A program made the position numbers and the translations under genes. The notes under the pieces are model-generated. The model had not been told where the DNA came from. It saw only the letters and a program-made list of their open reading frames with translations, and did no database searches. Of a stretch of DNA of 64,000 bases, positions 15,976-24,577 are shown piece after piece (the stretch's first letter is position 1; the number at the start of each line of letters is the position of its first letter). The stretch comes from JAVVXB01 sp036651815. Its GTDB lineage: Bacteria > Bacillota > Clostridia > Christensenellales > CAG-138. Location: the NCBI GenBank assembly GCA_036651815.1, contig JAVVXB010000002.1:1-64000 (forward strand). The letters run 5' to 3'.

Positions 15976-18264
15976 ATGGTATGTAGAGAATGTGGCGCTT
16001 ATAATGCTGAAAACTTAACGCATTGCAGAGTTTGCGCTGCAAAATTGCGTGATACCGAGGCGAACGCTCCGGTTGTAGATACGAAAGAGCAGCAGACTGA
16101 CGCCCGACCGAAACGCGATTTTGTGCAGGCGCCGAGTTGGCCGACGCATGCGTTTAGCGGCGCATCGGAAAATCCGCCTATGGTTAAGACCGAAAATGTT
16201 GCCGTGACCTATTCACCGATCAGCGCTGACGGGGGACTGCACAGCGCGATTCCATCGAGATCGGCTCCCGTTTCCCGTGTGGCGTGTCCCAATTGTGGGA
16301 AACCTGCTCTGCCGGATGCACCGTTCTGCCCCTATTGCGGACAGAAGCTAACAGGAGAGGAGGCGACAGCCCCCGAGCTGACAGCTTCTCAGGTGAAGCC
16401 AAAATCACGTCCGGCTCAACCGGCGCCTCAGCCTGCAAAAAAAACGTCCAAACATGCGCCAAAGAAAGATGATTTTGACGACGATGATTTTGACGATGAC
16501 TTTGATGAGGACGAGGATGACGATATGGATGACGTCCCCCAGAGCCGTCAGAAAAAAGTCAAGGAGCGCAAAAATCTTTCGGCCAAGAAAAACAAGTATG
16601 CCGACGATGATGAAGACGACGATTTTGACGATGACGAGTATGATGATGAAGATGAAGACTATGATGATATGCCGCAGAAAAAAGGGAAAGGCACTACCAT
16701 TCTATTTTGGGGACTGATTGGTCTGCTGGTGGCACTCATTGCGGTATTTGGCATCTATATTGTCAAAAAGAATTTTGGTGGCGATTCGGGCAAGCTCTTT
16801 GCTTCCATCTCATCGCTCTTTGGCAAAAACAATAATACCGAGACGGCTCCCGGAGATGGTGGGGATACGGTTCCTGTGGTGGATGATAATATGAATACGG
16901 CCACCATCAGCGAATTTACTGCTCCTGACACGGGTGAAGCTTTCTACGATATTAACGTGCACGCCTTGAACGGAAGTTCGGTTCGCATCATTACGGACGC
17001 CACACTTCAAAGCAGTGAACCGACAACGATCACCCGTGACAATCAGATTACACTGCGTGTTGCGCGTGAGGTATTCATGCCAAATGCACCCTGTGATAGC
17101 GAACTGGTTACCGTTACGCCTAACATACAGGTGGATACACCTGCCGGCGAGACCATCCAACTTAAGGTTGACGATATTTCTATAACGGTGCCGGTACTGA
17201 CGATGACAGTGGATACGCCTGTTGGAGATACCATTCAGCAAGGCTATAAAAATGAGCCGATTCTGATCAATGGATCTGTTGCCAACCCTGATATCCGCGA
17301 GATCTATGTGAACGATGAAGCATACCCGGTTTATGAAGGCGGTGTATTTACGCTGACCTATACGCCTAAGATGGTTGCCAATCCGGTTTCCACTACTGCA
17401 GCACCTACGGCAAGCCCAACGGTGGATCCATTGGCTGTTGGCACAGATCCGGCGGCCACTAGCACGCAAACGCCAACTGATACGGCGCTTCCCGCGGAAG
17501 CAACAAGTGAACCAATAGACGAGGCCTCTGCAACTGCTGATCCTACCCTTGCGGGCGATACCTCAATGAATGTAGGCGTGGGCGGTACAGAAACCATCAC
17601 GATTGAAGCACGCATGAACAACTATGTGACAGCGCGCAAAGTCATTACGATTGAGCCGTATGTGATGCAAAATCTCTCTCTGACGGTTACAAATGATCCA
17701 GCTACCGGCTTGACTTCGACTGACGGCAAGATCACCATCCAAGGAACCGTGACCGAAGGCGCAACCCTCAAGATTAGCTCTGATGAGGCAGCGGATGTCA
17801 CCTTCGGTGAACCGAGTGTTAACGGCGGTCAGTTTAGCGTCGCGGCAGCGGTCAATACTGTTGGTGCGTTCGATGTGGATATTACTGCAACCATGGAAGG
17901 TTATATTGAGACCACGGTCAACACCATTGTGGAGAGATCACCTTCCGAAAAGTATTCTGCTTTCCTGAAAAAATGTACAGACATCGGAAAATCCTACGAT
18001 AAGATTGTAGCGGGCGAGGTTTCAACGGGTAATTTCTATGCAACGGGCACAGTGACGGAGATCATTGGTTCAGCACCATATACTGTGTTTAAGGTTCAAT
18101 TATCCGATGGAAAAGAGGTAATCTGTGTCAACCGTAGTGCAAAATCCACCATCAATGCGGGAGATGTCAAGCAGAAGAAACAGGTGATTGGTTCACTTCT
18201 CGGCCTGTATACAGACGGTAAAACACCTTATCTGTGGGGTTGGTTCTCCCTCAATAAGAAATAA
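15976..18264 (+). CDS. Membrane protein with two zinc ribbons and a large extracellular region
   Basis: A 762-residue protein of unknown function. Two CxxC-x10-CxxC zinc ribbons (C3, C6, C17, C20; and C104, C107 onward) are followed by a Pro/Lys-rich linker, two strongly acidic Asp/Glu tracts (about 170-240), and one membrane helix (about 245-267). The outer part has beta-rich repeat-like segments, a Thr/Ala/Pro-rich linker (about 470-530), and a C-terminal domain. The start follows GGAGG by 10 bases; an earlier ATG lacks a ribosome site. Zinc-ribbon plus one-helix proteins are common in Clostridia and often envelope-related, but no role can be assigned. Confidence 0.8.
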   Translation: MVCRECGAYNAENLTHCRVCAAKLRDTEANAPVVDTKEQQTDARPKRDFVQAPSWPTHAFSGASENPPMVKTENVAVTYSPISADGGLHSAIPSRSAPVSRVACPNCGKPALPDAPFCPYCGQKLTGEEATAPELTASQVKPKSRPAQPAPQPAKKTSKHAPKKDDFDDDDFDDDFDEDEDDDMDDVPQSRQKKVKERKNLSAKKNKYADDDEDDDFDDDEYDDEDEDYDDMPQKKGKGTTILFWGLIGLLVALIAVFGIYIVKKNFGGDSGKLFASISSLFGKNNNTETAPGDGGDTVPVVDDNMNTATISEFTAPDTGEAFYDINVHALNGSSVRIITDATLQSSEPTTITRDNQITLRVAREVFMPNAPCDSELVTVTPNIQVDTPAGETIQLKVDDISITVPVLTMTVDTPVGDTIQQGYKNEPILINGSVANPDIREIYVNDEAYPVYEGGVFTLTYTPKMVANPVSTTAAPTASPTVDPLAVGTDPAATSTQTPTDTALPAEATSEPIDEASATADPTLAGDTSMNVGVGGTETITIEARMNNYVTARKVITIEPYVMQNLSLTVTNDPATGLTSTDGKITIQGTVTEGATLKISSDEAADVTFGEPSVNGGQFSVAAAVNTVGAFDVDITATMEGYIETTVNTIVERSPSEKYSAFLKKCTDIGKSYDKIVAGEVSTGNFYATGTVTEIIGSAPYTVFKVQLSDGKEVICVNRSAKSTINAGDVKQKKQVIGSLLGLYTDGKTPYLWGWFSLNKK

Positions 18265-18563
18265 TGCGGATATGGGCGAAAACAACAAAATTTCACAGAA
18301 TGGTTAATGAAGTCGTGCAGGAGTTCGCTTCTGCACGGCCTTCTGATATGCAAGGCTGGACGGAGATCATAACCCAACTTTGCAAACCTCTTGATCTGGC
18401 GGTGCCGGTTATTCTGCCAAAGCATATTGGTGAGCTCATCAAGTTTTCACGTACAGTTTTTCGTCCCGGAGATTTTATGGAAGGGGTTGCGTTTGATACC
18501 TTCGAGATTGAAATTTTCCCGGAGAAGAAAAAAGAAAAAAGGACGGAGTATTTCTTTGGATAA
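18264..18563 (+). CDS. Hypothetical 99-residue protein coupled to the zinc-ribbon gene
   Basis: The ATG overlaps the previous stop as TAATG, so translation is probably coupled. The protein is soluble, mixed alpha/beta, and ends with a Lys/Glu-rich tail. I do not recognise a family with confidence. Coupling suggests it works with, or is dosed with, the zinc-ribbon membrane protein. Confidence 0.65.
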   Translation: MRIWAKTTKFHRMVNEVVQEFASARPSDMQGWTEIITQLCKPLDLAVPVILPKHIGELIKFSRTVFRPGDFMEGVAFDTFEIEIFPEKKKEKRTEYFFG

Positions 18564-18611
18564 CATTTCTCAGCTTTGTAAAGACTAGTGCAAAAGGAGT
18601 GATGTTAACTA

Positions 18612-18815
18612 ATGGATATTCTTGCAATGATACTGATGATCATCGGCGCAGTTAATTGGGGACTGATTGGGTTGTTTCAGTTTGATCTGGTGGCGAGTAT
18701 TTTTGGCGGCATGGACAGCATTGTAGCGCGTATTATCTACTCATTGGTTGGACTCGCTGGCATTTGGGGCATCACCATGCTGTTTAAACGCAGCACAAAG
18801 CAACAGGATTCATAA
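18612..18815 (+). CDS. DUF378 small membrane protein
   Basis: A 67-residue protein with two hydrophobic segments. I-I-G-A-V-N-W-G-L-I-G near the N-terminus is the hallmark of DUF378 (YuzA-like) proteins, whose function is unknown. AAGGAG lies about 12 bases before the ATG. A strong terminator follows. Confidence 0.85.
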   Translation: MDILAMILMIIGAVNWGLIGLFQFDLVASIFGGMDSIVARIIYSLVGLAGIWGITMLFKRSTKQQDS

Positions 18816-18830
18816 GATCCTTGCGATCAA

Positions 18831-18859
18831 CGGCGGGCGGACATTGCCCGCCGCTTTTT
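18831..18859 (+). terminator. Rho-independent terminator after the DUF378 gene
   Basis: CGGCGGGC (18831-18838) and GCCCGCCG (18846-18853) form an 8-bp GC-rich stem, followed by TTTTT (18855-18859). Confidence 0.9.
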
Positions 18860-18898
18860 CATGTGATAAAATGGCTAAAAGAGATGGAGGGATATTAG

Positions 18899-19411
18899 AT
18901 GGAATACCAAGATTTTTATGCATTTATACCAGAAGCCGCACGTCAGATGGAAAAGGGCGTATTTCTGATGACCGAAGGAGCGCATAATCCGATGACTGTC
19001 GGTTGGGCGCAGTTCGGATATGTCTGGGGAAAGCCTATGGTGACAGTGTTTGTTCGAAAGAGTCGCTACACCTATTCGTTGATAGAAAAATCAAAGACAT
19101 TTTCAATCAGTGTGCCAAAGGCGGGCAATTTGAGCAATGCACTTGGATACTGCGGTTCCCATTCTGGTCGAGATGGGGATAAATGTGCCGCTGCTGGTCT
19201 TTCCGTGTTGCCCGCGCGCACAGATTGCGCGGATGGTATTGCAGACTGTGCGATTCACTTTGAGTGCCGCATCGTATTTCGGCAGGAGATGGATCTAACA
19301 AAGATGGATACGGAGCTGGCTACAAAATTCTATGGTTCTAATCAAGCCTTTGGAAATGGAGATCCGCATACACTGTACTTTGGAGAGGTCATTGCGGCAT
19401 ATCGTGAATAA
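18899..19411 (+). CDS. Flavin reductase-like FMN-binding protein
   Basis: A 170-residue protein with the flavin reductase-like split-barrel pattern: an N-terminal strand with a polar turn (N-P-M-T-V-G-W), then V-F-V-R-K-S-R-Y-T and F-S-I-S-V-P. Family members bind FMN and act as NAD(P)H:flavin reductases or flavoredoxins. GGAGG lies 8 bases before the ATG. Single-gene unit with terminators on both sides. The electron partner is unknown. Confidence 0.85.
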   Translation: MEYQDFYAFIPEAARQMEKGVFLMTEGAHNPMTVGWAQFGYVWGKPMVTVFVRKSRYTYSLIEKSKTFSISVPKAGNLSNALGYCGSHSGRDGDKCAAAGLSVLPARTDCADGIADCAIHFECRIVFRQEMDLTKMDTELATKFYGSNQAFGNGDPHTLYFGEVIAAYRE

Positions 19412-19497
19412 CTGCATTCCTACAGAATGATGCGTATTGAGTTAAGAATACCAGCGAAAATGAGTGCCTTTTCTTTGAAACAGATTGAAGTCCAACA

Positions 19498-19530
19498 AAA
19501 AGCGGCTGTTGTTTACAAACAGCCGCTTTT
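19498..19530. terminator. Bidirectional terminator
   Basis: AAAAGCGGCTGTT (19498-19510) and AACAGCCGCTTTT (19518-19530) form a perfect 13-bp stem with a 7-base loop. A and T tracts on both sides allow termination of the flavin reductase gene and of the opposing ABC operon. Confidence 0.9.
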
Positions 19531-19549
19531 GAACGCTACGGTGTATACA

Positions 19550-20413
19550 TTACTGTAAGTTCAAATTTCGTTTCAGTATTGATTTTGACCAGAGGAAAAA
19601 GATCACGGACAGAAGCAGATTAATTCCGATGCTTACAAGCACAGTATTTTGCAAGAAAGTGCTCGCAATAAAACTGTCGGTTGTGGGGATTGTTAAAGCA
19701 GAGATGCCTAAGCCTAACAACTGCAATATTGTTCGTATTGTGCCGACTGTGAAGTTAATCAATAAATACATGCCAATGGCGGCAAGAAGCTTATTCTTCT
19801 TAGCGATTTGACCGCCAACAACAATGGCAAAGTAGATTTCTAAAAGCATTGCGACGATGGACAACACAGCCCATATGATGCATGCAAATATGGCGAGCGG
19901 CAGGTTAATTGACTGCGCCATGGCAAGCAAATCTTGAAATATTTTGCCCAAGGTTTCCAGCACTTGCTGATTGGCAAAGCCGGTTGATGCAGTGCCAAAT
20001 ACAATGAAAATTAGTCCCGCGATGCTAAGGACCACAAAATTGATCAGCATCCAGATAGTTCCAGTCAGGAGCTTGGACCACATCAAATTTGTTGTGGTTG
20101 TGGGCAACGTAAAGGTTAGATATCCTTCACTGCACATGAAATTGTGATAGAAATGCATACAGATGATCAGCAATGTTACGATGCAGCTGGCCATGATGGC
20201 AAGCCCGATCAGAACCGTTGACAATGTGCAAGAAGCAATCATCAAAAAATCACCATGTAACGGTATCCCATTATTGGCCGCTGTGTGCTGGATACGAATG
20301 GCAATGGTCATAAAGATGGTTGCCAACAGACCGCCCGACAACACACCGATTTGTAGCGGAAACAGTTTACGAGACAGCGCGTAAAAGTCGTGCTTCATAA
20401 GTTTGATTAACAT
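19550..20413 (-). CDS. ABC-2 type transporter permease
   Basis: A 287-residue integral membrane protein with six hydrophobic segments and no ATPase motifs. It is the third gene of a GntR-ATPase-permease operon and overlaps the ATPase stop by 7 bases; GGGAGG precedes the ATG. This order is typical of YtrA-type systems, which respond to cell-envelope stress or peptide antibiotics. The substrate is unknown. Confidence 0.85.
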   Translation of the reverse strand: MLIKLMKHDFYALSRKLFPLQIGVLSGGLLATIFMTIAIRIQHTAANNGIPLHGDFLMIASCTLSTVLIGLAIMASCIVTLLIICMHFYHNFMCSEGYLTFTLPTTTTNLMWSKLLTGTIWMLINFVVLSIAGLIFIVFGTASTGFANQQVLETLGKIFQDLLAMAQSINLPLAIFACIIWAVLSIVAMLLEIYFAIVVGGQIAKKNKLLAAIGMYLLINFTVGTIRTILQLLGLGISALTIPTTDSFIASTFLQNTVLVSIGINLLLSVIFFLWSKSILKRNLNLQ

Positions 20414-21105
20414 TTGAATACCTCCCGGAACAGTTCATCCAGCGATTTTCCCTGGGTTTCTCGTATGGTATCAGTTTGTTCATGCATGGTAACCATACCA
20501 TCCTTCAAAAAAATGAATTCATCTAGAATTCGTTCTACATCAGAGATTAGATGCGTGCTGATCAGGATTGTGGACTCCGGATGATAATTACTGAGAATGG
20601 TATCCAGTATATAATCCCGTGTTGCGGGATCCACGCCGCCGATCGGCTCATCCAACAGGTATAATTTGGCGCGGCGGGACATGACCAGCACAAGCTGCAT
20701 CTTTTCTTTTGTACCCTTGCTCATGGACTTAATGTACAAGGTTTGGGGAATAGATAGGCGAGTAAGCATTTCAATTGCACGTTGCCGATCAAAGTCGCTG
20801 TAGAAGTCTGCAAAATAATCGAGACAGTCGCTAACCTTCATCCACCCCGATAAATACGTCTGATCCGGCAGATATGAAATCAGCGCTTTCGTTTCTTCTC
20901 CGATTTGTTTTTGGTCAACAAGTATCATGCCGCTCGTTGGGGTAAGTAAACCCGATATGAGCTTAATCATAGTTGTTTTACCGCTTCCATTGGGACCGAG
21001 CAAACCGATAATTCGACCCTTTGGTAACGTAAGGGTGACATTCCGCAAAGCCATCAACGATCCATATTGCTTTGATAATCCGCGTAATTCAAGAATGGAT
21101 TCCAT
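20407..21105 (-). CDS. ABC transporter ATP-binding protein
   Basis: A 232-residue ATPase with Walker A (GPNGSGKTT), a signature region S-K-G-T-K-E-K-M, and Walker B (L-Y-L-L-D-E-P-I-G-G-V-D-P). It overlaps the regulator gene by 17 bases and has AAGGAGG before its ATG. It drives the permease encoded next. Confidence 0.92.
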   Translation of the reverse strand: MESILELRGLSKQYGSLMALRNVTLTLPKGRIIGLLGPNGSGKTTMIKLISGLLTPTSGMILVDQKQIGEETKALISYLPDQTYLSGWMKVSDCLDYFADFYSDFDRQRAIEMLTRLSIPQTLYIKSMSKGTKEKMQLVLVMSRRAKLYLLDEPIGGVDPATRDYILDTILSNYHPESTILISTHLISDVERILDEFIFLKDGMVTMHEQTDTIRETQGKSLDELFREVFKC

Positions 21106-21475
21106 CTTGTTCCTCCTTGTGTTCGTTTTCGTTTAGTACGCACAGAACCTGCTCATGCGACATACCGAGTTTTCGCATTTGCATCCAAAAGGTTTCGCAG
21201 ATTTGCTCCGCCTTAGCATTGCGTGCCTTTTCAATCACAGTTTCATCAACGGTGACGAATCGCCCACTTGTTCGCTGCGTACTGATGAGTTCCATGCTTT
21301 CCAGTTCGCTCAGTGCACGCTGCATAGTGTTTGGGTTCACGGATGCAATGACCGCAAGATCGCGCACACTGGGTAACCGTTCTCCGCGTGCATAGGTTCC
21401 GTTCAATATACGCATTGCGATCGCATCTGCAATTTGCTGATATATCGGTTGCTGTGATGAGAATTGCCAGGACAT
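21089..21475 (-). CDS. GntR-family regulator, YtrA type
   Basis: A 128-residue regulator: a winged helix (P-I-Y-Q-Q-I-A-D-A-I, L-P-S-V-R-D-L-A, N-P-N-T-M-Q-R-A-L) plus a short helical tail, the small YtrA subfamily layout. Members repress their own ABC transporter operon. It is the first gene of this operon, with a GGAGG site. Confidence 0.9.
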   Translation of the reverse strand: MSWQFSSQQPIYQQIADAIAMRILNGTYARGERLPSVRDLAVIASVNPNTMQRALSELESMELISTQRTSGRFVTVDETVIEKARNAKAEQICETFWMQMRKLGMSHEQVLCVLNENEHKEEQDGIHS

Positions 21476-21523
21476 ATGCTTACCTCCTTTTCACAAAATC
21501 AACTGTATGCTTGTGATAGTACA

Positions 21524-21552
21524 AAGATACAGCATTCAAATGATACTGTCAA
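21524..21552 (-). promoter_or_regulatory. Promoter of the GntR-ABC operon
   Basis: Minus strand TTGACA (21547-21552) and TATCTT (21524-21529) with a 17-base spacer. Confidence 0.7.
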
Positions 21553-22100
21553 TACATATTGTAATCTTTTTTATAAAGTGATGATAGAAAGCGGATAATT
21601 GATTGCATGAGGGATAGTCAAGTCAAGTGCGTCACGTCGTATAGCAATACATGGATGGTGAAATACCACGTCAAACATTTTATGGTCTGGAGTTAATGCC
21701 GAACAGCTCATTTGTTAATTCGAATCTCGTCATTGGTGTGTTTCGTGACCGCTTTGTTTCAGCTTTGTGGATTGATGATCGCGTACTCCGTGCCGATGTC
21801 GCTATGAATATCGTCTGCCCTGTCATAGACCAAGTTATCTCATTTGGCAAAATTGTTCCAATCCCCGAATGTCGTTAGAATGACGCGTCTAAGGAACAAC
21901 TATAGGCTTAATTGCTGAGGCCTGGAAAGCAAGCCTTATGAACATTGACTTTTGTACTCGAGGACCAGACACAATAGCCTGCGTAGAAACAATCCGATAG
22001 GAGAAGATTCGTTATTCAATGCCGAAAACTGCGATACATTCGGAAAACGAATAGGATTACGTGGCGTGTAGAAGATATTTTGCAGTTTTAAGGCAACAGG
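21553..22100. other. Intergenic stretch with no supported gene
   Basis: About 550 bases between divergent units. One 75-codon frame (21651-21878) has no ribosome site and no family resemblance. Codon use and several frames closed by stops suggest decayed or non-coding sequence. Confidence 0.4.
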
Positions 22101-22153
22101 TAGTATAATGTAATGAGATATACATTGACACGCGAAGTATAATACATTACTAT
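22101..22153 (+). promoter_or_regulatory. Promoter and candidate operator of the first PadR cassette
   Basis: TTGACA (22125-22130) and TACTAT (22148-22153) are spaced by 17. A second TATAAT lies at 22138-22143. The flanking TAGTATAATGTA (22101-22112) is identical to a 12-base box in the second PadR promoter (44646-44657). CATTACTA (22145-22152) is a related inverted half-site. Autoregulation by PadR is likely. Confidence 0.6.
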
Positions 22154-22182
22154 TTATAAAAGAAAATAAAGGAGGTGGGTTC

Positions 22183-22524
22183 ATGTCGATTGCATCGGAC
22201 TTAATCCGCGGCAACACAGAGACCATTATCCTTGCACGGCTGATGCAGGGGGATAGTTATGGCTATGTGATCAATAAAGCCATTTTGCATAAGACGGATC
22301 ATCAGTTTGAACTTAAGGAAGCCACTTTGTACACTGCGTTTCGGCGATTGGAGGAATCCGGCTGTATTCATTCATATTGGGGGGACGAAACAACGGGTGC
22401 AAGACGGAGATACTATTCCATCACACCGTTAGGACGGGAATCGTATTATCTGCGAAAAAAAGAATGGAACGTTGCCAAAACTTTAATTGATCAACTACTT
22501 GAGGAGGAGATAAATGATGAATGA
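22183..22524 (+). CDS. PadR-family regulator, cassette 1
   Basis: A 113-residue PadR winged-helix protein with G-D-S-Y-G-Y-V-I-N-K, L-K-E-A-T-L-Y-T-A-F-R-R-L-E and a typical R-R-R-Y-Y-S-I-T wing. GGAGGTGGG precedes the ATG. Its 3' end overlaps the next gene by 11 bases. PadR with a DUF1700-type partner and a DUF4097 protein is a recurring Firmicute cassette of poorly known function. Confidence 0.9.
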   Translation: MSIASDLIRGNTETIILARLMQGDSYGYVINKAILHKTDHQFELKEATLYTAFRRLEESGCIHSYWGDETTGARRRYYSITPLGRESYYLRKKEWNVAKTLIDQLLEEEINDE

Positions 22525-23155
22525 AAAACTTAGACAACATATTGACAAGCTGTTTTCGGATGCGCCACAGACAGTAAAAATGGTGGAATTGAAAGAGGAA
22601 ATGCTTCAGAACTTGACGGACAAGTACAACGATTTAATTGCAGAAGGGAAGGCAGAGGAAGCAGCGTTTAACATTGCAGTTGCCAGCATCGGGGAAGTCA
22701 GTGAGCTTTTGAAAAGCATGCAGACTCAGGTACCTGTTGACAAGAAGGCACAGTCACGCCATGCAATGCTATGTGCGGTTGCCATAGCGTTGTATGTTCT
22801 CTGTGTGACGCCCATCTTTCTGTTGCAGAACGAGTTTGGCGTAGTGTTGATGTTTGTACTGATTGCCATCGCTACGGGGATGCTCATTTATGACAATGCA
22901 ACCAAGGACCACTATATGAAGAACGACGACACCATGGTGGAGGAATTCAAAGCATGGAAACAGGGGAATAGTCAGTTACGGCAAGCGGAAAAAGCCATCG
23001 TTGGATCGGTGTGGCTCGTAATGGTATGCGCATATTTTGTTCTGAGTTATTTGACTGGCGCATGGCAGTTCACTTGGCTGATTTTTTTGATTGCCGCTGC
23101 TATAAGTTCCATTGTTCGCGGCATTATCAACTTAAAAGCAATGGAGGGAAAATAA
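22514..23155 (+). CDS. DUF1700/permease-prefix-domain membrane protein, cassette 1
   Basis: A 213-residue protein. An N-terminal soluble helical domain (about 1-75, with E-L-K-E-E-M-L-Q-N-L and an A-x-x-x-I-G-E-V motif) resembles the HAAS/permease prefix domain, followed by four membrane helices. It starts at tandem ATGs inside the padR 3' end. The second cassette has the same gene order. Confidence 0.75.
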   Translation: MMNEKLRQHIDKLFSDAPQTVKMVELKEEMLQNLTDKYNDLIAEGKAEEAAFNIAVASIGEVSELLKSMQTQVPVDKKAQSRHAMLCAVAIALYVLCVTPIFLLQNEFGVVLMFVLIAIATGMLIYDNATKDHYMKNDDTMVEEFKAWKQGNSQLRQAEKAIVGSVWLVMVCAYFVLSYLTGAWQFTWLIFLIAAAISSIVRGIINLKAMEGK

Positions 23156-23156
23156 C

Positions 23157-24152
23157 ATGAAAACAGCAGCCATCATTCGCATTCTTGTTGGTACGGTGGT
23201 TGCGGTCGTATTGATCGCGGCATTGGTACTTGCCCTTACAGGATATGGCATACACAATAGATTCGATCGTGGTGACGACAGTAACGAAGCGATAGTGCAG
23301 CATGACGTTGCGTCCAATGACGAAGAACGCGACAAGGTGGAAGCAAATGCGGCGATGAACACCGGCAGCAGTACGGTCGCGATTTCTGACGTGGATCGCA
23401 TCAAGATTAATTGGGTTTCAGGAGCCATCAACGTGGTTGTTGGCAAAGGAACGGAAATAGCATTTACGGAAGGAAGCAGTATGCCGCTAACGGATACTCA
23501 AAAAATGCACTATGCGGTTCATGATAGACAGCTGATTATCAGCTACTGTGAGCAAACAGTACGCACTTGGGCATGGTTGGATATAGATCAGCTGCATATG
23601 CCACGCAAGAATCTGACCGTCACCATTCCGGAGGAAGCGGCAGAGCTGTTGAACGAAATTGAGATAGAAGCGGTGTCTGCCAATGTGAAGGTGGATGGAA
23701 TATCCGCAAAGAAATTGCAACTTGAAAGCATCTCCGGCAGCCTGAACATCAACCATGCTGATTGTGAGAATCTGGAATTGCAATCGATCAGTGGGTGGAT
23801 CAATGCAGAAAATGTGGAAACTGATAAACTTGAGGTTGAGACGACCAGTGGAAAGGCACAGATTTCCTGCGAAGCAGATCAAGTGGACGCGGACAGTGTT
23901 TCTGGCATGATAGTATTGACATTTATGAAAAACGCACCATCCATCCTAGATGTTGAGTCGGTTAGTGGACAGGTGGATATCACGCTGCCAGAAAACGAAG
24001 ATGGCTTTACAGCCAAGCTATCTTCAGTCAGCGGATCACTTTTTTGCGATTATCCGAGCATTATGCGGGATAAAAAATGCATTGTTGGCAATGGGTTTGC
24101 AAACTATAAGTTTGAAACCGTCAGCGGAAATGTGCATATTCGAAAATCGTAG
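23157..24152 (+). CDS. DUF4097-domain protein, cassette 1
   Basis: A 331-residue protein with one N-terminal membrane helix (about 7-30) and an extracytoplasmic beta-rich domain. Short repeats of the type S-V-S-G-x-(V/L) recur about every 20 residues, as in DUF4097 putative adhesin proteins that fold as a right-handed beta solenoid. It starts one base after the upstream stop. Probably the output or sensor protein of the PadR cassette. Confidence 0.85.
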   Translation: MKTAAIIRILVGTVVAVVLIAALVLALTGYGIHNRFDRGDDSNEAIVQHDVASNDEERDKVEANAAMNTGSSTVAISDVDRIKINWVSGAINVVVGKGTEIAFTEGSSMPLTDTQKMHYAVHDRQLIISYCEQTVRTWAWLDIDQLHMPRKNLTVTIPEEAAELLNEIEIEAVSANVKVDGISAKKLQLESISGSLNINHADCENLELQSISGWINAENVETDKLEVETTSGKAQISCEADQVDADSVSGMIVLTFMKNAPSILDVESVSGQVDITLPENEDGFTAKLSSVSGSLFCDYPSIMRDKKCIVGNGFANYKFETVSGNVHIRKS

Positions 24153-24194
24153 CAATGAAACAGTATTATGTCGGATAGGTTACGGTGTTTGATC

Positions 24195-24293
24195 ATCGCT
24201 TTCGTCTGCTATACATGCGGAAGCGATGTTGCCGTCTGCGGCGGCGCAGACGGTGATCCATAATGAAACAGTCAGCAGAGAGGAAGACTGTTT
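24195..24293. other. Three consecutive hairpins, possible structured RNA
   Basis: Stem 1: ATCGCTTTCG / CGGAAGCGAT (24195-24204/24218-24227, one mismatch). Stem 2: CCGTCTGCG / CGCAGACGG (24232-24240/24245-24253), loop GCGG. Stem 3: AAACAGTC / GACTGTTT (24266-24273/24286-24293). No T-run follows any stem, so this is more than a terminator. It follows the DUF4097 gene. Confidence 0.4.
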
Positions 24294-24489
24294 GATACTG
24301 TAATCAATGAAAATGTCATATCTGTGAAGCGGTGCGAAAACAGGCGTGCTACATTGAAAGGAATCCATACAATATAAGCGGAGTTGTCAAAACGACTTTT
24401 CCGCGCAAGACTCGATTGTGCAGTTGCTTGTTGCAAATAAACGTTCAATGTGACGATTCGAACGGTTCACTTTCGTAGTTGGTTGAATT

Positions 24490-24544
24490 AAGTAAACAAC
24501 GGGCTGTTCTACACAATTCGTTGAATCATCGCAGAACAACCCGT
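24490..24544 (-). terminator. Terminator of the asd-dapA-dapB operon
   Basis: As minus-strand RNA, ACGGGTTGTTCT (24533-24544) pairs with AGAACAGCCCGT (24499-24510) over 12 positions including one G-U pair, followed by a T-rich stretch. It lies 34 bases past the dapB stop. Confidence 0.8.
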
Positions 24545-24577
24545 ATTTTAGCTTGTTAAAATATGTTTTTAGGCTTA

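Noticed and set aside
16470..16680. Acidic low-complexity tract as a DNA repeat or recoding site
   Set aside because: It simply encodes Asp/Glu runs of the zinc-ribbon protein in one open frame.
21651..21878. 75-codon ORF in the large intergenic region
   Set aside because: No ribosome site, no family resemblance, no neighbours in phase.
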